A stretch of 43,486 bases of DNA from an uncultured Ruminococcus sp. (GTDB lineage: Bacteria; Bacillota; Clostridia; Oscillospirales; Ruminococcaceae): the NCBI RefSeq assembly GCF_902762735.1, contig NZ_CACWPP010000037.1, positions 1 to 43,486 of the forward strand, in the 5' to 3' direction. The position numbers and the translations under genes are program-made. Under the pieces are notes generated by a model, which had not been told where the DNA came from, did no database searches, and was given only the letters and a program-made list of their open reading frames with translations. This document shows, piece after piece, positions 1-7,397 of the stretch (positions within the stretch are counted from its first letter, which is position 1; each line of letters starts with the position of its first letter).

Positions 1-155
1 GGTTATCCCGCTGACACACCACAAAAACAGCGGCTATACAGAACTTAAGGTTCTTGGCGTATATCTTTCCCCCGCCGCAGGCGGGGGAAAGATATGGGGT
101 GCTCAATTATCCTTTTGTTCACCGCATTTTTAGTTGGTGTGCTAAAGGGATAGTC
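1..155 (+). repeat. Type 1 hairpin-core repeat, copy A
   Basis: Non-coding element directly downstream of atpG. It begins GGTTATCCCGCTGACACACCA and ends in TTGGTGTGCTAAAGGGATAGTC, which are imperfect terminal inverted repeats. In the middle is a 16-bp perfect stem (ATATCTTTCCCCCGCC, loop GCA) at about 63-97. Its left end lies at the window edge, so any flanking duplication cannot be seen. It falls where atpD would normally follow atpG, so the transcript probably carries this hairpin between cistrons, or the operon ends here. Confidence 0.8.
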
Positions 156-165
156 ATATTATGAA

Positions 166-1026
166 TTACGAATTATCATTAAGGCTTGCCGAGCTTATCT
201 CGGTTATCTCCTGAGTTATCTGTGCCTGTCTTGCGCGGTTGTAGAGCAGTGACAGCTTGTCGATCATCTCGCTTGCGTTGTCGCTGGCAGACTCCATCGC
301 CGTTCTTCTTGCAGCCTGCTCACTGGCAAAGCTGTCAACTATGGCAGAATAGAGCATGCCGCCCATATATTCGGGTATCAGGCTGTCAAACACAGCTTCG
401 GGCGAGGGATCGTATATGGTCATCGGGTGCTTTTTGCCCAGATATTCCAGATTTTCAACAGGCAGTATCCTCAGATGCTGAGGTTCCTGCGTCATCACCG
501 AAACGAATGTGGTGTAGACCAGTTCCACCGCATCAAAGTCGCCCAGCTTGAACCTGTCCACGACCTTGTTCGCTATCATCATCGCGTCGATAAGTTCGAT
601 GCCCTCAGCTATCTGCGGGAAACCGTCTATCAGCTTGTATTCGCGCTTCTCAAAGAACTCAACAGCCTTTTTGCCTATCGCCATTATAACAGCCTCACCG
701 CCGCTTGCCTGTATCTCATCAGCCTTAGCCTTAGCCAGCTTCAGCACATTCGAGTTGAAGCCGCCCGCAAGCCCTCTGTCACCTGCAATAACTATCAGCA
801 GTACCGAGTTTTTGAACTTCTTCTTGGTGAACACCGAAGTAAATTCGTGGTCGCGGGAAATATCCGCCATCACCTGGAATACGCCCTCAAAAAACGGGTG
901 TACCGCCTCAGCACGCTCTTTGGCTTTCCTCATCTTCGAGGACGCGACCAGCTGCATCGCTTTGGTGATCTGCATGGTGCTTTCCACGCTCTTTATACGG
1001 CGCTTAACGTCCTTCATGTTAGCCAT
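166..1026 (-). CDS. atpG: F1 ATP synthase gamma subunit
   Basis: Central rotor shaft of F1, coupling c-ring rotation to the catalytic alpha/beta hexamer at the inner face of the membrane. The 286-aa length and the N-terminus (MANMKDVKRRIKSVESTMQI, then TKAMQLVA) are typical of the family, as is the C-terminal helix with NRARQAQITQEITEI. The start has a GGAGAG site about 7 nt upstream and lies 12 nt after the atpA stop, so it is co-transcribed with atpA. No atpD or atpC follows inside the window; the next 165 bp hold a repeat element. Family assignment is firm. Confidence 0.97.
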   Translation of the reverse strand: MANMKDVKRRIKSVESTMQITKAMQLVASSKMRKAKERAEAVHPFFEGVFQVMADISRDHEFTSVFTKKKFKNSVLLIVIAGDRGLAGGFNSNVLKLAKAKADEIQASGGEAVIMAIGKKAVEFFEKREYKLIDGFPQIAEGIELIDAMMIANKVVDRFKLGDFDAVELVYTTFVSVMTQEPQHLRILPVENLEYLGKKHPMTIYDPSPEAVFDSLIPEYMGGMLYSAIVDSFASEQAARRTAMESASDNASEMIDKLSLLYNRARQAQITQEITEISSASLNDNS

Positions 1027-1038
1027 AAGCCGCTCTCC

Positions 1039-2553
1039 TTACTTCTGCTTTACAAACTTCTCCGCGAAATCTTTCAGCACTTCTTTCAGCGCCTTTTCGT
1101 TCTCAGCGGTAAGTTCTTTGGTGTCCCTTATGGAAGCCAGTATATCGGGGTGAGCCTCATCGAGGTGTATGAACAGATCCTTCTCGTACTCACGAATATC
1201 CTCAACAGGTATGCTCTTTAGATAGTTGTTTACAACAGCGTAGATTATAACTACCTGCTTCTCAACATCAACAGGGGAGTTCTTCGACTGTTTCAGCACT
1301 TCAACTATACGTTCGCCCTGTGCCAGTCTGTCTTTGGTATCCTGGTCGAGGTCCGAGCCGAACTGCGAGAAGCTCTGCAATTCTCTGTACTGCGAATATA
1401 GCAGTTTCAGCGGACCCGAGACTTTCTTCATAGCCTTTATCTGCGCCGAACCGCCGACACGCGATACCGAGATACCGGGGTTTACCGCAGGTCTTACGCC
1501 CGAGAAGAAAAGCTCTGTTTCAAGGAATATCTGACCGTCTGTGATGGAGATAACGTTTGTAGGTATGTAAGCCGAAACGTCGCCCGCCTGAGTTTCTATG
1601 ATAGGCAGTGCGGTTATCGAACCGCCGCCGTTCTCTTCATTCAGACAGCATGCTCTTTCAAGCAGTCTTGAATGCAGATAGAATACATCGCCTGGATAAG
1701 CCTCTCTTCCCGTCGGTCTTTTCAGCAGCAGCGACATTGTTCTGTATGCCACCGCATGCTTTGAAAGGTCATCATAAACGCAAAGCACATCCTTGCCCTG
1801 AAGCATGAAGTACTCAGCCATAGCAACGCCCGCATAAGGCGCTATGTACTGCAAAGGCGCCATCTCGGAAGCCGTTGCCGAAACTACGATGGAGTAGTCC
1901 ATAGCATCGTTCTTTGTCAGTGTATCAACGATGTTCGCTACCGTCGAGATCTTCTGACCGATGGCAACATATATACAGATGACGTTCTTGCCCTTCTGGT
2001 TGATTATGGTATCCAGCGCGATAGTAGTCTTTCCTGTCTGTCTGTCGCCTATAATAAGTTCACGCTGACCTCTGCCGACGGGTATCATCGAGTCGATAGC
2101 CTTGATGCCTGTCTGTAAAGGTCTGCTTACCGATTTTCTTGTGATTATGCCGAAAGCGGGGCTTTCAACGGGTCTTGTCTCGTTTGTGAGTATCGCACCC
2201 TTGCCGTCTATGGGCGCACCCAGCGCGTTAACGACTCTGCCCAGCATAGCTTCGCCCACAGGCACCGAAACTATCCTGCCTGTACGCTTAACGGTCGAGC
2301 CTTCTCTGATGCCCTCCTCAGTACCCAGCAGAACACAGCCCACGAAGTCCTGTTCGAGGTTCATCGCCATGCCGTAGGTACCGTTATCAAACTCCAGCAG
2401 TTCGCCCGACATGCACTTATCCAGACCGTTTACTCTGGAAATACCGTCGCCCACTGTGCATACAGTGCCGACATCGTCCAGCACCAGCTTGGTGCGGTAA
2501 TTTTTGATCTGTGATTTTATCAGACCTGTTATTTCATCAGGACGTAAATTCAT
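1039..2553 (-). CDS. atpA: F1 ATP synthase alpha subunit
   Basis: Non-catalytic nucleotide-binding subunit of the F1 hexamer. The protein is 504 aa, the usual length. The P-loop GDRQTGKTT is near residue 170, and the signature [17 protein letters not shown], with the conserved arginine that reaches the beta-subunit active site, is near residue 360. It lies between atpH (39 nt upstream) and atpG (12 nt downstream). The ribosome site upstream of the ATG is modest (GAAGGGAACGG). Confidence 0.98.
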   Translation of the reverse strand: MNLRPDEITGLIKSQIKNYRTKLVLDDVGTVCTVGDGISRVNGLDKCMSGELLEFDNGTYGMAMNLEQDFVGCVLLGTEEGIREGSTVKRTGRIVSVPVGEAMLGRVVNALGAPIDGKGAILTNETRPVESPAFGIITRKSVSRPLQTGIKAIDSMIPVGRGQRELIIGDRQTGKTTIALDTIINQKGKNVICIYVAIGQKISTVANIVDTLTKNDAMDYSIVVSATASEMAPLQYIAPYAGVAMAEYFMLQGKDVLCVYDDLSKHAVAYRTMSLLLKRPTGREAYPGDVFYLHSRLLERACCLNEENGGGSITALPIIETQAGDVSAYIPTNVISITDGQIFLETELFFSGVRPAVNPGISVSRVGGSAQIKAMKKVSGPLKLLYSQYRELQSFSQFGSDLDQDTKDRLAQGERIVEVLKQSKNSPVDVEKQVVIIYAVVNNYLKSIPVEDIREYEKDLFIHLDEAHPDILASIRDTKELTAENEKALKEVLKDFAEKFVKQK

Positions 2554-2592
2554 ATTTTTCCGTTCCCTTCTGTACGTTTAAATAAAATAGCA

Positions 2593-3141
2593 CTACGCGA
2601 TAGTGTTTGTGATCTGTGCTTTCAGCTTGCCGAGCCTTGTCCTCACGCTGGAGTCCAGCTCCGTATTGCCGTAGCGCACCACGATACCGCCTATTATCGA
2701 CTTGTCCACCTCTTCGGTCAGCACTATGTTCCTGCCTGTGGACTTTGACAGCTTGTCAGTCAGGCGCTTTCTCAGCTCAGCCGTCAGCGGTGATGCGGTT
2801 ATGGCAGTAACTTCGAGTATGTTCTTCTCGTCGTTGTACATCTTCCTGAACTCGGCATAGATCTCGCCCAGCTTGTCTGCCCTGCCCTTTTCAGCCACAA
2901 GGCACAGGAAATCCAGCAGCAGACCCTCCAGCCTGCCGCCGAAAACAGTGTTAAGGCTCTCAGCCTTCTCCCTGCCCGCGATAAGGGGCGATGACAGGAA
3001 CTTTATGTAATCGGCGCAGTCGTCCGTCCGCATAAGTTCATCAAAATCGGTGAACCCGCTGAAAACGCTCTCCAGCTTATCCTGTTCAGTACACAGTTCA
3101 AACAGCGCGGTGCTGTAAACCTTGCCTACCGTTTCAGCCAT
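2593..3141 (-). CDS. atpH: F1Fo ATP synthase delta subunit
   Basis: Peripheral-stalk subunit (OSCP/delta family) that holds F1 to the b subunits. It is 182 aa, with the N-terminal helical domain (AETVGKVYSTALFELC) and the C-terminal conserved stretch VDKSIIGGIVVRYGNTELDSS. The start codon overlaps the atpF stop (TGATG), so translation is coupled. This family is poorly conserved, but the position between atpF and atpA fits. Confidence 0.95.
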   Translation of the reverse strand: MAETVGKVYSTALFELCTEQDKLESVFSGFTDFDELMRTDDCADYIKFLSSPLIAGREKAESLNTVFGGRLEGLLLDFLCLVAEKGRADKLGEIYAEFRKMYNDEKNILEVTAITASPLTAELRKRLTDKLSKSTGRNIVLTEEVDKSIIGGIVVRYGNTELDSSVRTRLGKLKAQITNTIA

Positions 3142-3656
3142 CAGTTCTCACCCACATTGTCGATGAATTCGCTTATCAGCCGCTCGTTGTCGGCACCCGA
3201 AAGATCCTTTTCGATAACAGCCTGCGCCGCCTGGAATGCAATATCTGTAATATCGTCCTTGATCTTGTTCACAGCGATCTTCTTCTCGCGCTCTATCTCA
3301 TTTCTCGCCTGCTCGGTGATGCCCTTAGCCTCCACCTTTGCATCAGCGATTATCTCATCACTTCTCTGCTGCGCCTTGCGTGTAGCCGCCTGTATTATCT
3401 GCGCAGACTCTTCCTTTGCGCCGCTTATGCGCTGCTCGTACTCCTGCTCGAGCTGTTTGGCGTGTTCTTCCGCCTCGTCAGCCTTCTTGTAAGTTTCCGC
3501 TACCTCGTTCTTCCTGTCCTCCATCACCTTGTTCACCTTATCGAACAGGAAGTGCTTCAGCACCAGAAACAGTATTAGCAGGTTGAGCCATGTGGCGATA
3601 ATGGTAGTGAGATTTATCGACAGAAAATCCGTCACATCTCCTGCTGACATTATCAT
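3141..3656 (-). CDS. atpF: Fo ATP synthase b subunit
   Basis: Peripheral-stalk b subunit: one N-terminal membrane helix (about residues 13-34, TIIATWLNLLILFLVLKHFLF), then a long charged coiled coil rich in Glu, Lys and Ala. The chosen start is the ATG at 3656, 8 nt after GGGAGG; an in-frame TTG two codons upstream and a second ATG two codons downstream are alternatives. This gives 171 aa. The stop overlaps the atpH start. Only one b-type gene is present, so the stalk is presumably a homodimer. Confidence 0.96.
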   Translation of the reverse strand: MIMSAGDVTDFLSINLTTIIATWLNLLILFLVLKHFLFDKVNKVMEDRKNEVAETYKKADEAEEHAKQLEQEYEQRISGAKEESAQIIQAATRKAQQRSDEIIADAKVEAKGITEQARNEIEREKKIAVNKIKDDITDIAFQAAQAVIEKDLSGADNERLISEFIDNVGEN

Positions 3657-3711
3657 CTGCAAAACCTCCCTTTATCTGTATGCAAAACCGTTATAACAAT
3701 ACTATGCTATA

Positions 3712-4029
<318 letters not shown>

Positions 4030-4401
4030 TTACTTATTTTTTCGACAAACGCGGGTGTTCAAAGCCTTTATAGCCCACCGCCCGCAAAATGTCATCGCCG
4101 TTTTCAAGCCTTGCTTCGCCGACATCATCGCGCCTGCAAAGCCCCCCGAAAACATATCCTGCCACCCTTGCCGCACAGGAAGGTCTGTGCAGTTAACGGC
4201 TTCTGTATTCGGCACGCCCAGCACCATGCAGGGCTGATATTCCCTGAAAAACACCCTTACCGTCAGCCGCCTGTTGTCTTTAGGCACAGACAGCGGGTAA
4301 GATATAACAGGGAAGACCGAAATATCGTTTTCATCATATCTGTACGCCCACAGGTACTCTCTGCCGCCGACAGAAAGTTCCTCAGCTTCGGGCTTTTCAT
4401 A
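4030..4401 (-). pseudogene. Frame-disrupted ORF between atpB and atpE
   Basis: This 370-bp stretch shows coding character but no intact frame. An ATG at 4400, one base after the atpB stop, reads only 44 codons. Adding one A to its AAAA run would give MKKPEAEELSVGGREYLWAY and continue in the frame that follows atpB through FFREYQPCMVLGVPNTEAVN. Near 4160-4180 a different frame becomes the better one, ending VAGYVFGGLCRRDDVG, then EARLENGDDILRAVGYKGFE and HPRLSKK, with many GNN codons. At least two frame breaks are implied. No family recognised. A start at the in-frame GTG at 4287 would give 85 aa but has no ribosome site. A sequencing error is possible. Confidence 0.5.
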
Positions 4402-5127
4402 TCATTCTTCTGCCGCCGCCGCAACGTTAACCATCGTCAGCGTAGAGAATATGTATGCCTGTATACAGCCCGAGAACAGGTCGAAATATACCGACAGCAC
4501 CGCAGGTATACCTACCTGCAATACGCTGAATGCCCACGAAGCGAACTCAAAATGCAGATGCAGTGCCTCAGACGCATTTCCCAGCGCCGAATACAGCAGA
4601 CCTGTTATTACCATGCCGCCCGCAACGTTGCCAAAAAGACGGAACGCCATCGAAGCGGGAGTAGCTATCTCACTGATAAGGTTCAGCGGCAGTATGAAAG
4701 CCACAGGCTGTGCGAAGCCCTTGAGGTAGCCCAGAAAACCGTTCGCCTTTATCTTGTGGAACGTTATCAGCACGAATGTGACTATCGCCCACGCCGCCGT
4801 AACGTTTATGTCCGCCGTCATCGAACGCAGACCCACCATGCTTATCAGTGCGCCCAGCACCGCCGATACCAGCAGTGTGCCGATGTACGGGGCGTAGTAC
4901 ATCATCTTCTCGCCCATCGAAGTCCTGACCATGTTGTTGACAAATCCAACGAACATCTCAGCCACTATCTGCTTTTTGCTTTCGGGCTTCTTTTTGAGGT
5001 CTCTGGTCAGCCACAGACAAAGCAGTGTGACCACAACGATTATCAGCCAGCCCATTACCACCGTTTCCGTAAAAATCAGCGGACCTATCGTAAAGACGAT
5101 CTTGGGACCGTCACCTAATCCTTCCAT
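4402..5127 (-). CDS. atpB: Fo ATP synthase a subunit
   Basis: Stator channel subunit of Fo that passes the coupling ion to the c-ring. It has 241 aa with five to six hydrophobic segments. The motif SMAFRLFGNVAGGM contains the essential arginine facing the ring, and the last helix contains LSVYFDLFSGCIQAYIFSTL. It follows atpI by 6 nt and is followed by the disrupted ORF, whose longest open stretch is in the same frame beyond the TGA stop. Confidence 0.97.
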   Translation of the reverse strand: MEGLGDGPKIVFTIGPLIFTETVVMGWLIIVVVTLLCLWLTRDLKKKPESKKQIVAEMFVGFVNNMVRTSMGEKMMYYAPYIGTLLVSAVLGALISMVGLRSMTADINVTAAWAIVTFVLITFHKIKANGFLGYLKGFAQPVAFILPLNLISEIATPASMAFRLFGNVAGGMVITGLLYSALGNASEALHLHFEFASWAFSVLQVGIPAVLSVYFDLFSGCIQAYIFSTLTMVNVAAAAEE

Positions 5128-5133
5128 AAACGC

Positions 5134-5562
5134 CTATCCTTTCCTGCCGATGAAGTGATCGGCTGTTAGTATCATTCGCGGGAAAAGCTGAGGTATCAGC
5201 ACACCCGTAAAGTTTGCAAGACCCGTATATGCGGCGGCACAGCTTATCAGCACCAGCGCCGACATCCTCAGCGCATAGCAGGTGCGCATCTTCCTGACGG
5301 CGGCTTTTCTGTCCAGCGTGACAGCTGTTTCACAGCACCGTCCGAAATACATATACTGCCCGCACATGAAAGCGTAGCCGATGCCGAACCCCAGAAGCTG
5401 AGAGAACTTAAAGCCCCACAACAGCGTCACCGCAAAGCAGAATGCTGTCATTACAGCGCCCCACCTGCATATCATCGAAAGCAGCGGCTTTATCACCGAC
5501 CCGCCGCCCGAAAGCGCCGTATCTTCTCTGTTTTCCAAATCTGATCTCCGCCTTTCGGTCAC
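5134..5562 (-). CDS. atpI: ATP synthase subunit I-like membrane protein
   Basis: Small membrane protein (142 aa) at the head of the operon, with about four hydrophobic segments (residues 27-50, 53-72, 93-115 and 118-135). AtpI proteins are poorly conserved and are thought to assist c-ring assembly or Mg2+ supply. The assignment rests on position, size and topology more than on motifs. A cytosolic charged N-terminus (MTERRRSDLENRED) precedes the first helix. Confidence 0.8.
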   Translation of the reverse strand: MTERRRSDLENREDTALSGGGSVIKPLLSMICRWGAVMTAFCFAVTLLWGFKFSQLLGFGIGYAFMCGQYMYFGRCCETAVTLDRKAAVRKMRTCYALRMSALVLISCAAAYTGLANFTGVLIPQLFPRMILTADHFIGRKG

Positions 5563-5681
5563 AGCACAAAACTAAACTCGCACATACAAATTTATTATAA
5601 CATCTTTTGAAATTTTTTTAAAGGGGTTTTCAAGTTATCTCCTGATATTTTACAAATTATTAACAAAACTATCTGCTATTT

Positions 5682-5708
5682 TTAGTAAAATATGCGCCAA
5701 TTTACTAA
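5682..5708. promoter_or_regulatory. Inverted repeat in atp leader
   Basis: TTAGTAAA and TTTACTAA form an 8-bp inverted repeat separated by 11 nt in the atp operon leader, about 15-40 nt after the expected transcript start. It could be a protein site or a weak RNA stem. No regulator is recognised. Confidence 0.35.
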
Positions 5709-5730
5709 CTGTTGGTCATTTATTTGCATT

Positions 5731-5759
5731 ATTATACCATCTGGCTCAAATGTTGTCAA
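5731..5759 (-). promoter_or_regulatory. Consensus sigma-A promoter of the atp operon
   Basis: On the minus strand TTGACA (5759-5754), a 17-nt spacer and TATAAT (5736-5731) match the vegetative consensus at all 12 positions. Transcription would start near 5724 and give a leader of about 160 nt before atpI. A perfect core promoter is unusual unless a repressor restrains it; see the adjoining palindrome. Confidence 0.85.
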
Positions 5760-5766
5760 TTGGCAA

Positions 5767-5783
5767 AATGACCAATGGTCATT
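5767..5783. promoter_or_regulatory. Perfect 17-bp palindrome, likely operator
   Basis: AATGACCA-A-TGGTCATT is perfectly symmetrical and sits 8 bp upstream of the -35 box of the atp promoter. The half-site TGGTCATT recurs at 5713-5720, just after the expected start, with a poor second half (4 of 8). Sites on either side of the core promoter suggest a dimeric repressor with cooperative or looped binding. The regulator family is unknown. Confidence 0.6.
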
Positions 5784-5789
5784 AATTGT

Positions 5790-5946
5790 CGCCTGTCCGT
5801 ATTGTGATGTGTGACAGCCCTCATCGGCAGGGAAGCCCCATGTTCTCCGTTGATAACAGTCCTCTATGCCCAAATAATATAAGGGACGGCACTGTGTCAG
5901 CCGCATCTGTGTCTGCGCTGTCCGCGCACGCAGTTTTATTTTGAAC
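5790..5946. other. Intergenic stretch without recognised feature
   Basis: Between the palindrome and the chimeric repeat lies about 155 bp of moderately GC-rich sequence with several short CTGTGTC-like repeats. No convincing reading frame with a ribosome site, and no recognised RNA family, could be seen on either strand. Confidence 0.4.
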
Positions 5947-6093
5947 TCCCAGTTTTGATGTGTATTGCTGATGATACAAAATGGCTGTTCTTTCGTATTG
6001 TTCCCCCGCCTTCGGAGGGGGAAAGATAACCGCCAACTGTATTTGGTTCCCGATATAACATCGTTTATTTTGGTGTATCAGCGGGATGATCAC
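5947..6093. repeat. Chimeric type 2/type 1 hairpin repeat, copy D
   Basis: The left half (TCCCAGTTTTGATGTGTATT through TTTCGTATTGTTCCCCCGCC) is the type 2 arm. The right half, from GGGGGAAAGATAACCGCCAA to TCAGCGGGATGATCAC, is the type 1 arm. The join is in the shared GC-rich core at about 6003-6026. The outer stem no longer pairs, one core pair is a G/A mismatch, and the ends have no matching flanking duplication. All this fits recombination between two elements. Confidence 0.75.
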
Positions 6094-6169
6094 ATTGAAA
6101 AAACGCCTGTTTTTTCGCGCCGCATCAGGGAAGCGCAGAACCGATCCCGTGTTATTCATATTTTACATC

Positions 6170-6198
6170 TTGACTTTATTTTGGGGATATGATAAAAT
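6170..6198 (+). promoter_or_regulatory. Promoter of the glycosyltransferase gene
   Basis: TTGACT (6170-6175), a 17-nt spacer and TAAAAT (6193-6198). A perfect 14-bp palindrome, ATAGTATATACTAT, follows at 6218-6231 in the early transcribed region and could be an operator, though AT-rich palindromes also arise by chance. Confidence 0.6.
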
Positions 6199-6294
6199 TA
6201 GACTACATATAACATATATAGTATATACTATGTAAAAATTTACCTGCCCACAGCGGGCTCGATGATGTTTTTGGTGGGAAAGGAGGCGTTCTGC

Positions 6295-7209
6295 ATGGCA
6301 CGGCTGACAGGAAGAAAAAAGTCACGGCATATACTTGGCAGTGTGGCTGGCTATAAATTGCCGAAATATAGTGTGCTGATGTCGGTGTACGACAAGGAAA
6401 TGCCCGAAAATCTGAACCAGAGCCTTGAATCTATGCTGAAACAGACCTACCCGCCCTCTGATTTCGTGCTGGTCTGTGACGGCAAGCTGACCAATGAGCT
6501 TGATGTGATAATCAAGTCTTTCCAGAATGAGTACAAAAAAATATTCCGCATAGTGCGCATAGATGAGAACGTTGGTGCGGGCAAAGCGGTCAACAAGGGC
6601 ATAAAGGCATGCAGATGCGAATATATAGTGCGCATGGACAGCGACGATGTTTCAAAGCCCGACAGGTGCATGAAGGAGATGCTGATGTTTGCGGTGATGC
6701 CCGAACTTGATATTGTCGGCAGTTTCGTGGAGGAGTTCGATGATTATACCGACAAGACCATCTCGCTGAAAAAAGTGCCGCTGGTGCAGAAAGATATACT
6801 CAGCTATTCAAAGCGCCGCAACCCGTTCAACAGGCAGACGGTGGCTTTCCGTAAAAGCAAGGCGATGGAAGTCGGCGGGTACAGTGACCTGAAACTCTGC
6901 GAGGACTACGAGTTTGCCGTGCGTATGCTGGCAAACGGCGCGGTGGGGCAGAATATCCCCGAAGTGCTGGTGCGCTACCGCGTGAGTGAAAGCACACCCG
7001 AGATACGCCGCAGCTGGCGGCTGACAAAGGGCTTTGTGGCAGTGCGCTGGAAATTGTTCATTGAGGGCTATATAGGTTTCAGGGATTTCTTTCCGCCCTG
7101 CTTTTTACAGCTGATGCTTTTTGTACTGCCCATGCGCTTCACAAGATGGTTTTACAGGAAATTCCTGCGCGATACAAAGATAACTCCGCCCACTGCGGAT
7201 AATGTATGA
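6295..7209 (+). CDS. Family 2 glycosyltransferase
   Basis: Cytosolic or membrane-associated GT-A enzyme that transfers a sugar from a nucleotide donor, probably to a surface polysaccharide. The start is the ATG at 6295, 8 nt after AGGAGG; an upstream in-frame ATG at 6262 lacks a site. The result is 304 aa. The N-terminal fold has KYSVLMSVYDKEMPE, and the metal-binding DxD-like motif RMDSDD is at about residues 114-118. LCEDYEFAVRMLANG corresponds to the acceptor/base region (the ED motif of the family). The C-terminal region has a hydrophobic, membrane-associating stretch near FFPPCFLQLMLFVLPMRF. It appears monocistronic. Donor and acceptor cannot be told. Confidence 0.9.
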   Translation: MARLTGRKKSRHILGSVAGYKLPKYSVLMSVYDKEMPENLNQSLESMLKQTYPPSDFVLVCDGKLTNELDVIIKSFQNEYKKIFRIVRIDENVGAGKAVNKGIKACRCEYIVRMDSDDVSKPDRCMKEMLMFAVMPELDIVGSFVEEFDDYTDKTISLKKVPLVQKDILSYSKRRNPFNRQTVAFRKSKAMEVGGYSDLKLCEDYEFAVRMLANGAVGQNIPEVLVRYRVSESTPEIRRSWRLTKGFVAVRWKLFIEGYIGFRDFFPPCFLQLMLFVLPMRFTRWFYRKFLRDTKITPPTADNV

Positions 7210-7227
7210 GAGAAAAAAGGATATTTC

Positions 7228-7257
7228 AAACGGCATCATATGAAGTGAATGCCGTTT
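7228..7257 (+). terminator. Hairpin after the glycosyltransferase gene
   Basis: A perfect 9-bp stem, AAACGGCAT / ATGCCGTTT, with a 12-nt loop lies 18 nt after the stop. No T run of note follows, so termination would be weak; the family 3 repeat that begins 9 nt later may add to it. Confidence 0.45.
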
Positions 7258-7265
7258 GCTGTATA

Positions 7266-7366
7266 TATAGCAATCCGCCTTAAAATTCAGACAAAATCCA
7301 GTCACAAAATCCATATATCCGAGCTTTTGCGACCGGATTTTGTGAATTTAAATAGTTGGATTGCTA
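7266..7366 (+). repeat. Family 3 long-TIR repeat, copy 1
   Basis: About 101 bp with long imperfect inverted arms. The left arm reads TAGCAATCC, then TTAAAATTCA, CAAAATCC and GTCACAAAA; the reverse of the right arm reads TAGCAATCC, TTAAATTCA, CAAAATCC and GTCGCAAAA. Related copies are at 16808-16896 and 18102-18204. The ends fall at TA, as in miniature elements of Tc1/IS630-type transposases, but no transposase is in the window. Confidence 0.8.
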
Positions 7367-7397
7367 GAGAGTTTCAAGGTGAAACGGGGGTATTTAA

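Noticed and set aside
4111-5118. 335-codon plus-strand frame opposite atpB
   Set aside because: Arg/His/Gln-rich shadow of atpB and the disrupted ORF; no ribosome site or recognisable domain.
5790-5946. 6S or other structural RNA gene
   Set aside because: Some short repeats suggested structure, but no promoter, terminator or closing stem could be matched.
5965-6192. Small frames starting MLMIQNGC that recur at 24150-24599 and in other repeats
   Set aside because: Similar translations arise because the type 1 and type 2 repeats are related DNA; no ribosome sites, and frames cross the hairpin cores. They could mislead automatic annotation.
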